DNA of 53,805 nucleotides from Microcaldota archaeon (GCA_021828295.1 JAKASF010000004.1:1-53805), one strand, 5' to 3'; positions 36,045-44,977 are shown, numbered from the stretch's first letter. The notes: generated by a model not told the origin, from the sequence alone. Translations and numbers: made by a program.

Positions 36045-37007
36045 CTAATCTTTGATTCCTTCAGGGGTTATCTTTATCACTGTCTCGCCCTCCGGCATGT
36101 TTGGAGAGTCTACAAGCCTGATGATTCTTTTCTCTTCCTTGCTCTTCCTTATGTACAGTCTCGTGGTTGCCGCGTGCGCGACAACATTGCCCCCGACCGG
36201 CGTCGTCGGATCCCCAAAAAGCATGCCAGGATTGTCCATTACCTGATTGGTGATGTAAACTGCAAGCGAGTATGCATCTGATAGCTTCTGCAGCTTGTGT
36301 ATGTGCGCGTTGAGCTTCTGCTGCCTCTCGTTGAGCGCACCCCTGCCAATGAATTCGGACCTGAAGAGCGCCATGAGCGAGTCCACTATGATCAGCTTGA
36401 CGTTCTTCTCGCGGATAAGCTTGTCGGCGCGCTCTATCGTGAGTATCTGCTGCTCTGTGCTTGTCGCCCTGCTCACGTAGATGTTGTCAAGTACCTTCTT
36501 TGGATCCATACCCGCGCCTTCGGCATCGGCCTTGATCCTTTCAGGCCTGAATGTGCCTTCGGTATCGACAAACAGCACAGAGCCGTCCAGGCCTCCTTTG
36601 CCCACGGGCAACTGCGCGTTGACGGCCAGCTGGAATCCGAGCTGCGTCTTGCCGCTTGCGAATCTGCCGTACATCTCTGTTATTCCGTTGGTCTCCACTC
36701 CGCCGCCGAGGAGCTCATCGAGACCCTTGGAGCCAGTGGATATCCTGCCTATCGATTCCCTCTTCTCAAGAACAGCGGTTCCGGTCTGCACCTCGATATT
36801 GGTTGCCTCGCGCGCTGCGTCTATAGCCTTCTTCGCGTTCTCCGCGCTTATCCCTGTTATCTCAGACAGCTCGTATGGGGAAGAGGCTGCGACCTTCTCT
36901 ATGTTGTCGAAGCCGTTGGTCCTGAGCTTCTCTGCGGTAGTTGGCCCTATGCCCGGCAAGTCCTCTAGTTCCTTTACGCTCTTGTCCTTAGCCAAAGAAG
37001 CCCCCAA
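36045..37007 (-). CDS. radA: DNA repair/recombination protein RadA
   Basis: HhH 'LPGIGPTTAEKL', Walker A 'GRFASGKTQLGFQLAV', 'LIIVDSLMALFRSEFIGRGALNERQQKLN'. Confidence 0.97.
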   Translation of the reverse strand: MGASLAKDKSVKELEDLPGIGPTTAEKLRTNGFDNIEKVAASSPYELSEITGISAENAKKAIDAAREATNIEVQTGTAVLEKRESIGRISTGSKGLDELLGGGVETNGITEMYGRFASGKTQLGFQLAVNAQLPVGKGGLDGSVLFVDTEGTFRPERIKADAEGAGMDPKKVLDNIYVSRATSTEQQILTIERADKLIREKNVKLIIVDSLMALFRSEFIGRGALNERQQKLNAHIHKLQKLSDAYSLAVYITNQVMDNPGMLFGDPTTPVGGNVVAHAATTRLYIRKSKEEKRIIRLVDSPNMPEGETVIKITPEGIKD

Positions 37008-37193
37008 CAGATAGAACTATTGGGCAACCAAACATTAAATAGCTTCTATATGTGTTCTATCGCACTCCTGGAAGCGCACACCTGAGACCCTCGAGAACAT
37101 CTCCTGTTCCTGTCTCTCTCAGCGTGGCGCTGCTGGGTGGGTTTATAATAATTATGAGGATACTACACGTAGAGCGACTTAAATGGGCCGAAT

Positions 37194-37228
37194 AAAAAAA
37201 GGCCAGCGCGTGCGATGCATGCGCTGGC
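37194..37228 (-). terminator. Stem-loop followed by T7 on the minus strand; candidate terminator or small-RNA 3' end
   Basis: 37202-37213 pairs with 37217-37228 across a 3-nt loop; plus-strand A7 at 37194-37200 reads as T7 on the minus strand. Confidence 0.45.
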
Positions 37229-37348
37229 AAGGCGACCAGTTTCATACTTTTCCCCACAGTAGAGGATTGGTACGAGAACCTAAACATTCTTCGCTATTTA
37301 GGTTTAAAAAGCTTCCGAACTAGCGGAAGTTTTCAAAAAGATGAAACG

Positions 37349-38014
37349 ATGACTGACGTGTTAACCCTCGACGGAAAAGGGGCGGCGCTAGCCGTGGCTT
37401 TTGGCGTGGCGATACTGTTTTTGGGCCAGAACCTAGGGCCCTTCTTCCTCTTCGAGATGCTCTTCTTTTTGGTGCTGGCTGCGCTTGCAACCAGGGCAGG
37501 AATATCCCAAAAGAAGCATCTCGGAGTGTACGAGGCAACGCGTGGATGGAAGAACGTGGTTGCGAACGGCCTGGCTCCGCTTGCAGTCTCTTTTATCTAC
37601 TTCCTGAACTACAGCGCAGGGTTCCTGCCAAGGGAGACGATCGCAATAGTGTACGTTGCTAGCGTCGCTGCGGTCACAGCGGACAAGTTCGCCAGCGAGA
37701 TAGGCATACTGGACGGTGGACCTGTGATGCTAATGACGCTGCGGCGTGTCAAAAAGGGCACGTCTGGGGGTGTAAACGTGCTGGGCGTTGCTGCTGGGTT
37801 TGCAGCAGCTGCTGTAATCGGAAGCGGCGTGTATCTAATAGGTGGGTCGCTCGTTTCGATCGTGGTGATTGCGATGTCTGGACTGATCGGGGACATCGTG
37901 GACTCCGTGTTGGGGTATTGGGAGGAGGAGAAGATAGGGAACAAGTACACTTCAAACTTCGCTTGCTCGGTTGCGGGCGCTGTTGCATGCGCCGTCATTT
38001 TGACGCTATTGTAA
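37349..38014 (+). CDS. DUF92 family membrane protein
   Basis: 'VASVAAVTADKFASEIGILDGGPVMLMTLRRVKKGTSGGVNVLG...GLIGDIVDSVLGYWEE'. Confidence 0.9.
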   Translation: MTDVLTLDGKGAALAVAFGVAILFLGQNLGPFFLFEMLFFLVLAALATRAGISQKKHLGVYEATRGWKNVVANGLAPLAVSFIYFLNYSAGFLPRETIAIVYVASVAAVTADKFASEIGILDGGPVMLMTLRRVKKGTSGGVNVLGVAAGFAAAAVIGSGVYLIGGSLVSIVVIAMSGLIGDIVDSVLGYWEEEKIGNKYTSNFACSVAGAVACAVILTLL

Positions 38015-38094
38015 GCCGGTTTACTACCGGAAACTTTTCAGATTTGGGATTATAAATAGGCGTCGATTCAATTCAGTTTGGTGTTTTAACGTCA

Positions 38095-39033
38095 GTGATA
38101 ACCAAAAATTCTGAAACTAGGGAAGCAAGGATTTCCCGCGTGAAGAACCCCGGGGCGGATGCGCAGATCGGGGTGGAGAGAAAGGTGCTCGACCACGGGG
38201 TCGTGATGCTTGTCGACTACATGGGCGGCGACGAATCGATAGTGAGGGCGGCTAGGGTATCGTACGGGGCGGGGACAAAGACACTGCAGGAAGACAAGGC
38301 GCTCATAAAGTACCTTCTGCGGCACTCGCACACCACCCCCTTCGAGATGGTGGAGATGGCCTTCTACCTCAAGATGCCGATCTTCGTGATGAGGCAGATT
38401 GTCAGGCACAGAACAGCCAACATGAACGAGATGTCGCTCAGGTACTCCATCGAGCTCGACGTCCATTACGTGCCGGAGCTTGACGCAATACAGGGCCAGT
38501 CGACTTCTAACAGGCAGGGGAGGGAGGAGAAGGGCTGGACCAAGGAAGCGAAAGAGAATATCCAGAAGGAGATGCAGGAGCACGCGGAGGCGAGCTACGC
38601 CCTGTACCAGAAACTGATACAGCAGGGGGTGGCACGCGAGATTGCTAGATTCGTCCTACCGGTAACATTCTACACAGAATGCTATTGGAAGATGGATCTC
38701 TGGAACTTGTTCCACTTCCTCGCGCTCAGAATGGACGCTCATGCACAGTTTGAGACCAGAGAGTTTGCGAACGCGATGGCTGATGTTGTCAAGGGCGTGG
38801 CCCCAGGCGCTTTCGAGGCCTTCGAAGAGTACATACAGGAGGGTGTCAAACTGTCTAAAAAAGACCAGGTGGCGGTAACCGCGTTGCTCAGGGGGGCTAC
38901 GCTAGAAGACGCCTGCTCTACGGCAGGATTAAAGCTGACAAAACCCGACGGGACGCCACTCAAGATGGGAGAGGGGCCGGAATTCCTGCAGAAGCTTGAG
39001 ATTATAAAAGAAAAGGCTGTAAAGAGAGGCTAG
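38095..39033 (+). CDS. thyX: Flavin-dependent thymidylate synthase
   Basis: ThyX motif 'RHRTANMNEMSLRYS'. Confidence 0.96.
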   Translation: MITKNSETREARISRVKNPGADAQIGVERKVLDHGVVMLVDYMGGDESIVRAARVSYGAGTKTLQEDKALIKYLLRHSHTTPFEMVEMAFYLKMPIFVMRQIVRHRTANMNEMSLRYSIELDVHYVPELDAIQGQSTSNRQGREEKGWTKEAKENIQKEMQEHAEASYALYQKLIQQGVAREIARFVLPVTFYTECYWKMDLWNLFHFLALRMDAHAQFETREFANAMADVVKGVAPGAFEAFEEYIQEGVKLSKKDQVAVTALLRGATLEDACSTAGLKLTKPDGTPLKMGEGPEFLQKLEIIKEKAVKRG

Positions 39034-39299
39034 CCAGTTGAGAAGGGCTTCCATTCCCTGTGCTTCTCAAGAAAACGGGGCAGATAGGGGCAATCGGGCC
39101 TCACTTTCAGCCCTTTCTCCTTTGCGTACTCGAACACAGCAAGCGCGAGCCGCTCCGCTACGCCCTGCCCCCTGTCCTCTTCGGGGGTGAACGTATGATA
39201 CGCGCTGATGACCCCGTTCCCAATATCCTTGTACAGCAGCTCCGCTTCGCCGTGCTCTGTCTTTACCGAGAATCTGCCGTCTTTGTGCTTTATTTCCAT
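39030..39299 (-). CDS. GNAT-like N-acetyltransferase (YjdJ type)
   Basis: ATG 39299: 'ISAYHTFTPEEDRGQGVAERLALAVFEYAKEKGLKVRPDCPYLPRFLEKH'. Confidence 0.88.
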   Translation of the reverse strand: MEIKHKDGRFSVKTEHGEAELLYKDIGNGVISAYHTFTPEEDRGQGVAERLALAVFEYAKEKGLKVRPDCPYLPRFLEKHREWKPFSTG

Positions 39300-39308
39300 G
39301 CGAATACC

Positions 39309-39379
39309 TGCGCCAGCCGGGAATCGGACCCGGGTTTTGAGCTTGGGAAGCTCATGTCCGGCCACTAGACTACTGGCGC
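39309..39379 (-). tRNA. tRNA-Gly(CCC)
   Basis: rc: GCGCCAGTAGTCTAGTGGCCGGACATGAGCTTCCCAAGCTCAAAACCCGGGTCCGATTCCCGGCTGGCGCA; anticodon CCC. Confidence 0.94.
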
Positions 39380-39422
39380 TTTAAAACGAATTAATATAAA
39401 CCGAGAAAAGGGATATAAGCGC

Positions 39423-40214
39423 ATGCAGGGGGGAGAACGCGCGCCTGCGGCAGCGACTGCAAAACAGCACTCTTTGCTCAGCAGAGCGCACTTCAAAGAA
39501 GTCGCTAGAGACGGGAAGGAGGCGCAGCGAAGATACATAGAGTCCGCGTTGAAACTTGGCGAGACTGTCATTGACAGGACGCCAGGGAAGCTTGCGGGAG
39601 TGCTATACGCTCCTGACAAAGAGGAACTGAGCAGGGCCATACGTGGAGTATTGAAGCCTAAGCACGAATCTGCTGATAAAATACTGGGACATATAGAGGA
39701 GTACCCGCAGTGGATTGGCGTTGTTGCACCAGGGTTCTGGGCCATGGGAGCGCGCCAGTTCATCGTCATATCCGAAGCGGTTTTTGGCAGCCTGTCGCAC
39801 TTCAGGAGCATGCCCGAGATGCTTGCGCTTCTGGGGCACGAGAACAGGCACGTGCTAGACGCCCATGATGGCATAAGGTACGGAAAGGAAAAGGTCAGGG
39901 GCAGCTACAACTACTCGACCAAGTTCTTCAAATCGCTCGTGGAGATGCGGGCGTACGGCGAGGAGCTCGAGCTTGTGCGCAGCCGTGGGCTGAAAGTGAG
40001 CATGCTGCACTGGAGTGTAACACTTCATTGTTTTAAGGAGAACGCGGATTCGCTGAAGGCGTCTGTAGAAAACGAACCTGCCGCGCTGCCTCCTTGCGCC
40101 CCAGAGGCGGCGACGGTGCTGGAACTTCAGACAAAGGAAACACAGAGCCTTACGTGGAAAAGGGACTACGACTTCTACAACAAACTCATCGAGAAGGCGT
40201 CACGGAACGGCTGA
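39423..40214 (+). CDS. Putative HExxH metallopeptidase-like protein
   Basis: 'MLALLGHENRHVLDAHDGIRYG' contains HExxH followed by further His/Asp; otherwise unfamiliar. Confidence 0.55.
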   Translation: MQGGERAPAAATAKQHSLLSRAHFKEVARDGKEAQRRYIESALKLGETVIDRTPGKLAGVLYAPDKEELSRAIRGVLKPKHESADKILGHIEEYPQWIGVVAPGFWAMGARQFIVISEAVFGSLSHFRSMPEMLALLGHENRHVLDAHDGIRYGKEKVRGSYNYSTKFFKSLVEMRAYGEELELVRSRGLKVSMLHWSVTLHCFKENADSLKASVENEPAALPPCAPEAATVLELQTKETQSLTWKRDYDFYNKLIEKASRNG

Positions 40215-40232
40215 CCGACTGCCGTTGCTGCT

Positions 40233-41009
40233 CTACCTTATGTAGCTTGGGCCTTCCTTGAACTGGGTGCCCATTTCGGGAGGGAACTGCTGCATCATCT
40301 TGGGCCCTTCTAGTTCGGATAGCATCTTCTCGGTCTCGCCCCTCAGCTTCTCTATGCTGCCTAGCCTGATCTCTTTGCCGATGAGCTTGCCTATGACTTG
40401 AATCACTGCTTTTGCAGAGTTTGCATCTACGTCGAGCATGCCGGTCTCTCCCATGATGCACGCGGCGCTTATCTTGTGCTTCTTTGAGAACGCTACTATC
40501 ATTCCTGCAGACCCGAGCACAGACATGCCGGTTGCGTCTGTAGGCGTAACCCCGAGCTTCTTCATCTGATTCACTGTTACGGCATCGGTAGCAAGGCCGA
40601 AAACCCGGGGGGCCTTGACGTACTGCGCACCCATGCTGTAGCCGCCGATCGTGAATATCTTGCTTCCGCCGAGGTGCTTGAAGAACTCAACTATGCGCTC
40701 GTTCACCTCGTACTGACCCTCTGGCGTGAGCGGCTGCGCGTCCCCAAGAAGCAGGATTATGTCGCTCTTGCCCTTTCCTCCCTTCGCGTAATAGAACCTG
40801 TTGCTCACCAGCCTGAAGGCTCCGTCCTTCAGCATGATTATCTGGTATGGGAAGTATGGAGAGTAGAGTGTAGCGAACCTCTTGGCCTTGAACTCCTTCT
40901 TCAGGTGCTCTGCCACGAGGCTCCCTATGCTGCCTATGCCGGGCAGGCCCACAAAGAGCACTGGGTCGTTGAGCTTGGTCTTCTTGTAGTATATCTTGGT
41001 CTCCTTCAT
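40233..41009 (-). CDS. PAC2 family (proteasome assembly chaperone-like) protein
   Basis: 'DPVLFVGLPGIGSIGSLVAEHLKKEFKAKRFATLYSPYFPYQ...FTIGGYSMG'. Confidence 0.9.
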   Translation of the reverse strand: MKETKIYYKKTKLNDPVLFVGLPGIGSIGSLVAEHLKKEFKAKRFATLYSPYFPYQIIMLKDGAFRLVSNRFYYAKGGKGKSDIILLLGDAQPLTPEGQYEVNERIVEFFKHLGGSKIFTIGGYSMGAQYVKAPRVFGLATDAVTVNQMKKLGVTPTDATGMSVLGSAGMIVAFSKKHKISAACIMGETGMLDVDANSAKAVIQVIGKLIGKEIRLGSIEKLRGETEKMLSELEGPKMMQQFPPEMGTQFKEGPSYIR

Positions 41010-41017
41010 GCAAATCT

Positions 41018-41764
41018 CTACCTCTTTATCTCCACACTCAGTTGCCCCTTGTACTTTTCTAGCAGTTTCTCGGCGTTTTTAATCTTGCCTTCGACATCGG
41101 GATAGCTCGCCCCCTTGGCCGAGAGCTTGTAGTGCGGCGCGCCCTCGTAAAGGACCTCAACACCGAGCGCCTCGACCTCCTGGAATGCCTTCCTTATCGT
41201 TGCGACGTTGCCCTTTCCGGCCACGCTCTTGAGAACAACCGCGTATCCGACCTCGTACTCCTTGGGCTTGACATTCTTTGCCACTATCTCCTCGAACGCC
41301 TTCTGCACGTCAGCGTCGAGAAGCCCAGTTGGCATCTTCTTATCGATTACGAGATCGAGCAGTTCCGAGTACGTCTGCACCGATTGCGCCGCCTTCAGCC
41401 TTATCTCGTTGAGCTTGCCCTCCTTGCCCGCCGCCTTGACTGCCTGCTCGAAGAACTTCTGTGCGCGCTTCTCGAGGTTGTACTCGTTGATCTTGTCCTT
41501 CTTCTCCTTCGCGGTTACCTTCTTCAGGGAAACGTCGAGCGCCCTCTTGACCTGGTCTACGAACACGACCTTAGCCACGTCGCGCTGACCCTCGCGTATG
41601 AACTCATGTATGTTCTTTATCCAGCCCGAGGCGACTTCGCCTATCGGAAGGTAGGCATCTGCCTTATACTCGACGAGCTCGCAGTATGCCCCGTGGGGCA
41701 TTATCTTGGTTATGTTCACCAGTATTATTTCCCCCATTGAAGGGAGCTCTTTGGGAGCTATCAC
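41018..41764 (-). CDS. Translation initiation factor aIF2 alpha
   Basis: S1 domain 'PSMGEIILVNITKIMPHGAYCELVEYKADAYLPIGEVASGWIKNIHEFIREGQRDVAKVVFVD'. Confidence 0.96.
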   Translation of the reverse strand: MIAPKELPSMGEIILVNITKIMPHGAYCELVEYKADAYLPIGEVASGWIKNIHEFIREGQRDVAKVVFVDQVKRALDVSLKKVTAKEKKDKINEYNLEKRAQKFFEQAVKAAGKEGKLNEIRLKAAQSVQTYSELLDLVIDKKMPTGLLDADVQKAFEEIVAKNVKPKEYEVGYAVVLKSVAGKGNVATIRKAFQEVEALGVEVLYEGAPHYKLSAKGASYPDVEGKIKNAEKLLEKYKGQLSVEIKR

Positions 41765-41768
41765 AGCG

Positions 41769-42050
41769 CTACCTCTTTACCTCTACCTTCTTCTTGGACC
41801 TGCCGAAGAGCGATCTCTGCACAGTCTTCTTGCACACGGTGCACTGCAGCAAAAGCACCTGCCGCTTGCCGAGCTTTTTGGGGTGCTGCTTCGGGGAGAC
41901 GCTGCCGACATAACCGGTAATCTTCCTGTTGTGCAGGAGCGTATGCCACGCCTGCCCCCGGGGCGCGCTCTTCGCGAAGACGCTGACCTTGTGGAGCGTG
42001 TGCTTGTTGCAGTACGGGCAATAGGCCATTATTTGGTTCTCTATCTTCAT
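41769..42050 (-). CDS. rpl44e: Ribosomal protein L44e (eL42)
   Basis: 'AYCPYCNKHTLHKVSVF...VLLLQCTVCKKTVQ', Zn-binding Cys pairs. Confidence 0.94.
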   Translation of the reverse strand: MKIENQIMAYCPYCNKHTLHKVSVFAKSAPRGQAWHTLLHNRKITGYVGSVSPKQHPKKLGKRQVLLLQCTVCKKTVQRSLFGRSKKKVEVKR

Positions 42051-42054
42051 AAAC

Positions 42055-42552
42055 TCACTGTACCAGTATCTCCCCTATCTTGTTCTTTATTATGAACTCG
42101 ACATCGCCGCTGTCTGAAAGCTCGACTATCTCGCCGTTCTTGTAGGGACCGACCTTCCTGCCCTGGGCGGTTAGCACCTCGGGCACATCGGCGATTATCT
42201 TCAGTTTCGAAAGCTTCGTTTCTGGTGCTCCTGCGTTAAGCGTCTTGTGCAGTTCGTTGAAGAGCGCCTCTTCTTCGTTTGGTATTGTTGCAGGAAGCGG
42301 CCTGCTGTACGCTATGTACAGGAGCAGTTTCTGCTTCCTCTTCTCTTTCAGCGACATGAGCATCTTCACCACATTCTCGACCCTTCTTGCTTTCTCCTCT
42401 CCCTGATCCTGTTTTGAAAGTGTTGCTACAAGCGCTGTGGCGTTCGCGTAGAAGTCGTGAGGCAGGGGCTGCAGTTCGCCCGTTGCCTTCTCCTGCTGCA
42501 GGGATAGGAACAGCGACTCTGCGGTTATGCTGACGGCCAAAAACAACACCAC
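42055..42552 (-). CDS. GINS complex subunit (Gins51-like)
   Basis: N-terminal 'ATGELQPLPHDFYANATALV'; C-terminal B domain 'LKIIADVPEVLTAQGRKVGPYKNGEIVELSDSGDVEFIIKNKIGEIL'. Confidence 0.8.
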   Translation of the reverse strand: MVLFLAVSITAESLFLSLQQEKATGELQPLPHDFYANATALVATLSKQDQGEEKARRVENVVKMLMSLKEKRKQKLLLYIAYSRPLPATIPNEEEALFNELHKTLNAGAPETKLSKLKIIADVPEVLTAQGRKVGPYKNGEIVELSDSGDVEFIIKNKIGEILVQ

Positions 42553-42676
42553 TAACGGTTCAATTCCAGTATTAGTTATTCGAACTTTTTATTAACCCTT
42601 CCAGTTTTTCTTATCTATCATAATACATAATATTAGATAAAGACCGCGATTTGTGGAACTGAACCCTGTAGCGAGA

Positions 42677-42831
42677 TAGCGAGGGGAGGATTTGGACCTC
42701 CGGTCTTCGGGTTTCTCAATAACGCGTGGTGCTGTACTCATAGTTGACAAGCAGCCTAGTTTTCCCTTTGCTTATTGTCAGCCACAGCTTTTTATGAGCC
42801 CGACGGGTACTCCAGGCTACCCTACCTCGCT
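42677..42831 (-). tRNA. Initiator tRNA-Met(CAT) with 80-nt intron (42713-42792)
   Basis: rc exon 1 AGCGAGGTAGGGTAGCCTGGAGTACCCGTCGGGCTCATA + exon 2 ACCCGAAGACCGGAGGTCCAAATCCTCCCCTCGCTA. Acceptor AGCGAGG/CCTCGCT with A1-U72, GGG/CCC anticodon stem, D-arm GGGT/ACCC, T-arm GGAGG/CCTCC. Intron after position 37. Confidence 0.92.
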
Positions 42832-42887
42832 CTGATAAATACATGCCAGCCAACGTATAAAAAGCTTCTAACGCGCCAAAAAGGCGC

Positions 42888-43289
42888 TTACTTGCTTCTC
42901 CTCATCGGCTCCAAGGAAAGATCTGCTGCAACGACTCTGTAGAGGCCTGCAACAAATGGTTTTACGATGTCTAAAGCCCGCCTGCCAAACTCCTTAGTCA
43001 TCTTATACTGCGTTATGGATACGTTTCCTATAGAGGAGGTCCTGCGCGTTACCAAGCCCGCGCGTTCAAAGAGGTGCATCAGATCCGATATCTTCTCGCT
43101 GGTAATCGGATCCAGCGGGTGCATGGAGTTGTAGTGCAGCATCAGGTCTATGGGACTTGCCCACTCGCGATCTCTGAGGTGCTCTATAAGTGGCTGATTT
43201 GCAAGTAGCGCCTCGGCTAATTTAGCTGTATCGCGTTCATTCTGTATTAGCCTAGTCGTGCTCTCGCTTATACCATCGCCTATTGATAT
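42888..43289 (-). CDS. Winged-helix-like reading frame with no canonical start codon, in frame after the TFE TGA
   Basis: The track lists only 42888-43142 (84 aa), but the same frame is open back to the TGA at 43290-43292: ISIGDGISESTTRLIQNERDTAKLAEALLANQPLIEHLRDREWASPIDL-MLHYNSMHPLDPITSEKISDLMHLFERAGLV...; no ATG/GTG/TTG before 43142. Confidence 0.5.
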   Translation of the reverse strand: MSIGDGISESTTRLIQNERDTAKLAEALLANQPLIEHLRDREWASPIDLMLHYNSMHPLDPITSEKISDLMHLFERAGLVTRRTSSIGNVSITQYKMTKEFGRRALDIVKPFVAGLYRVVAADLSLEPMRRSK

Positions 43290-44018
43290 TCAAGCAGGAG
43301 TAACTATTCCCGTCTCGGTCCCTTCCTTCTCGTCGAAGAGGGCCCTGGCCTGCTCCTTGCTCATCTGCCTGAGCGGCTTGCCGCAGCCTTCGCACTTGAA
43401 CTGGGTCTCGTATGCGGCGTCGAACGGGAGTATCACCTTCGCCTCCTCGTAGCACTTGCCGCAGTAGAAGAAGTCGTTGCAGTTGTCCGGGAGAGCGCGC
43501 CCGTTCTCAGACTTTGCGGTCAGTGCAGTCTGATGCAGCTCTGTGAGCTTCTCGCCGTCAAGATACCACTTGAACGTGAGCCAGCCCTTGCTGTCCTTGT
43601 TCGTGTCGTACCTTGCGACGCCGTAACTGTCGAGCACGTTGAGTATGCGCCTCACCTCGTTTATCTTAACGCCAAGGTCAGCGGCAATCTTCTCGTCGGT
43701 CTGCGGCGCGTCGAGCAGCTTGATGACGTTTATGGCCTTCTTCCCCACGTTCTTCGATATGAAGTCAGCAAACGTTAGATTTTCAAGCAAGCCGTCAATC
43801 CTGAGCCTTTCGTTGCTTGCGGCCTCGGCAGCGAGCCTGGCCTGTTCCTTCATCTCCTTCTTCTGGGCCTTGAGACGCAGGAGCTTCCTTTCCTCAGCGC
43901 GGGCCTTCTTCTGGCGTTCGCTCATCCTTCGGTTATTGCTGGGGTTCGCCACAGCCTTCTTCGCACTAGGATTAGACTTCTTGCCCTTTGGCATCACACG
44001 ACCGGTCTTCTTAATCAT
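43290..44018 (-). CDS. tfe: Transcription initiation factor E alpha (TFE) with basic N-terminal extension
   Basis: wHTH 'AINVIKLLDAPQTDEKIAADLGVKINEVRRILNVLDSYGVARY' and Zn ribbon 'FYCGKCYEEAKV...FKCEGCGKPL'. Confidence 0.9.
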   Translation of the reverse strand: MIKKTGRVMPKGKKSNPSAKKAVANPSNNRRMSERQKKARAEERKLLRLKAQKKEMKEQARLAAEAASNERLRIDGLLENLTFADFISKNVGKKAINVIKLLDAPQTDEKIAADLGVKINEVRRILNVLDSYGVARYDTNKDSKGWLTFKWYLDGEKLTELHQTALTAKSENGRALPDNCNDFFYCGKCYEEAKVILPFDAAYETQFKCEGCGKPLRQMSKEQARALFDEKEGTETGIVTPA

Positions 44019-44051
44019 ATATTACACACCACACGAATAAATATCCGCCTA

Positions 44052-44270
44052 TTACTGCCCTAAACGCCTGCCCGCGCCTCTCAAAGCAGCAGTGACAGCA
44101 CCTTTGATCCTGCTTCCATTAGCGTCAGCAATAGCGCCAGCCGGTATTCCCAGCGCCACGCTTACTCCTTGTAACATCTCTGCCCCATCGCCCCTAAGCA
44201 CCCCAATCAGGGCTACCAAGCCACCGGCGGCAACAGAGCCGTAAACAACCCCCTGAGCAAACTCTTCCAT
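44052..44270 (-). CDS. Small Gly/Ala-rich putative membrane protein
   Basis: ATG 44270: MEEFAQGVVYGSVAAGGLVALIGVLRGDGAEMLQGVSVALGIPAGAIADANGSRIKGAVTAALRGAGRRLGQ. Confidence 0.55.
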   Translation of the reverse strand: MEEFAQGVVYGSVAAGGLVALIGVLRGDGAEMLQGVSVALGIPAGAIADANGSRIKGAVTAALRGAGRRLGQ

Positions 44271-44428
44271 TCCATCACAGCTAACAATATGCCTTCTCTC
44301 GTATTTAAAGGGTCGTTTATTTTGCAAAATAAACAGGAACTATTGTTATTATGTTAACAGCCCTCTCAGCGTCGCCAGATAGTATTGTGCATCTCCTGAT
44401 ATTTAAACACTCCGAGGGAATGCATAGC

Positions 44429-44977
44429 ATGGACGAGAGGAAGTCCGAGATTAAAAGCGCCATCGATAAGGCCGAGATAAGCCTGATACTCGACAATTAT
44501 GACGATATCTTCTCAAGCTTTGATCCAAGGCCGTATGACGAGCGGGCCCTCTCCGAGGACTTCCTGAAAGAGGCCAAGAACGCAGCGCGCGGAAAGAGGA
44601 GGGGCATAGAGCTAAGGTTCATGGTTCCGGCTACGTTGAGGAACACTAAGTCCGAGGACCTCATAAAGGCCAGGCTGAAGGAGCACTTTAGGAAGCACTA
44701 CAGCGCGCTTAAGGGCGAGTTTGCCAGGCGCAGGAGGCTCGCCATTCTGATGATGCTGGCGGGCATTGCGATCGGGGTTGCTGACGCCATCCTGCTATCC
44801 TTCTCTGGCATCAGCATTGTCGTGAGAGACACGGTTGAGATAGTATTCACCCCGGCGAGCTGGTATACGATCTGGAACGGCCTCGACAGGCTGCTCATCA
44901 GGCCACAAGAGGATGCCGCGGAAGAGAGCTTCAACAAGAAGATGACGGACGCACAGATAACCTTCACTTCCTATTGA
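44429..44977 (+). CDS. Hypothetical membrane protein with 'FDPRPYDERALSEDFL' motif
   Basis: ATG 44429; charged N-terminal region, one or two TM segments. Confidence 0.7.
   Translation: MDERKSEIKSAIDKAEISLILDNYDDIFSSFDPRPYDERALSEDFLKEAKNAARGKRRGIELRFMVPATLRNTKSEDLIKARLKEHFRKHYSALKGEFARRRRLAILMMLAGIAIGVADAILLSFSGISIVVRDTVEIVFTPASWYTIWNGLDRLLIRPQEDAAEESFNKKMTDAQITFTSY

Noticed and set aside
37057-37287. 76-aa minus-strand ORF upstream of radA
   Set aside because: Passes through the hairpin and T7 tract; composition is not protein-like. Better explained as intergenic or ncRNA.
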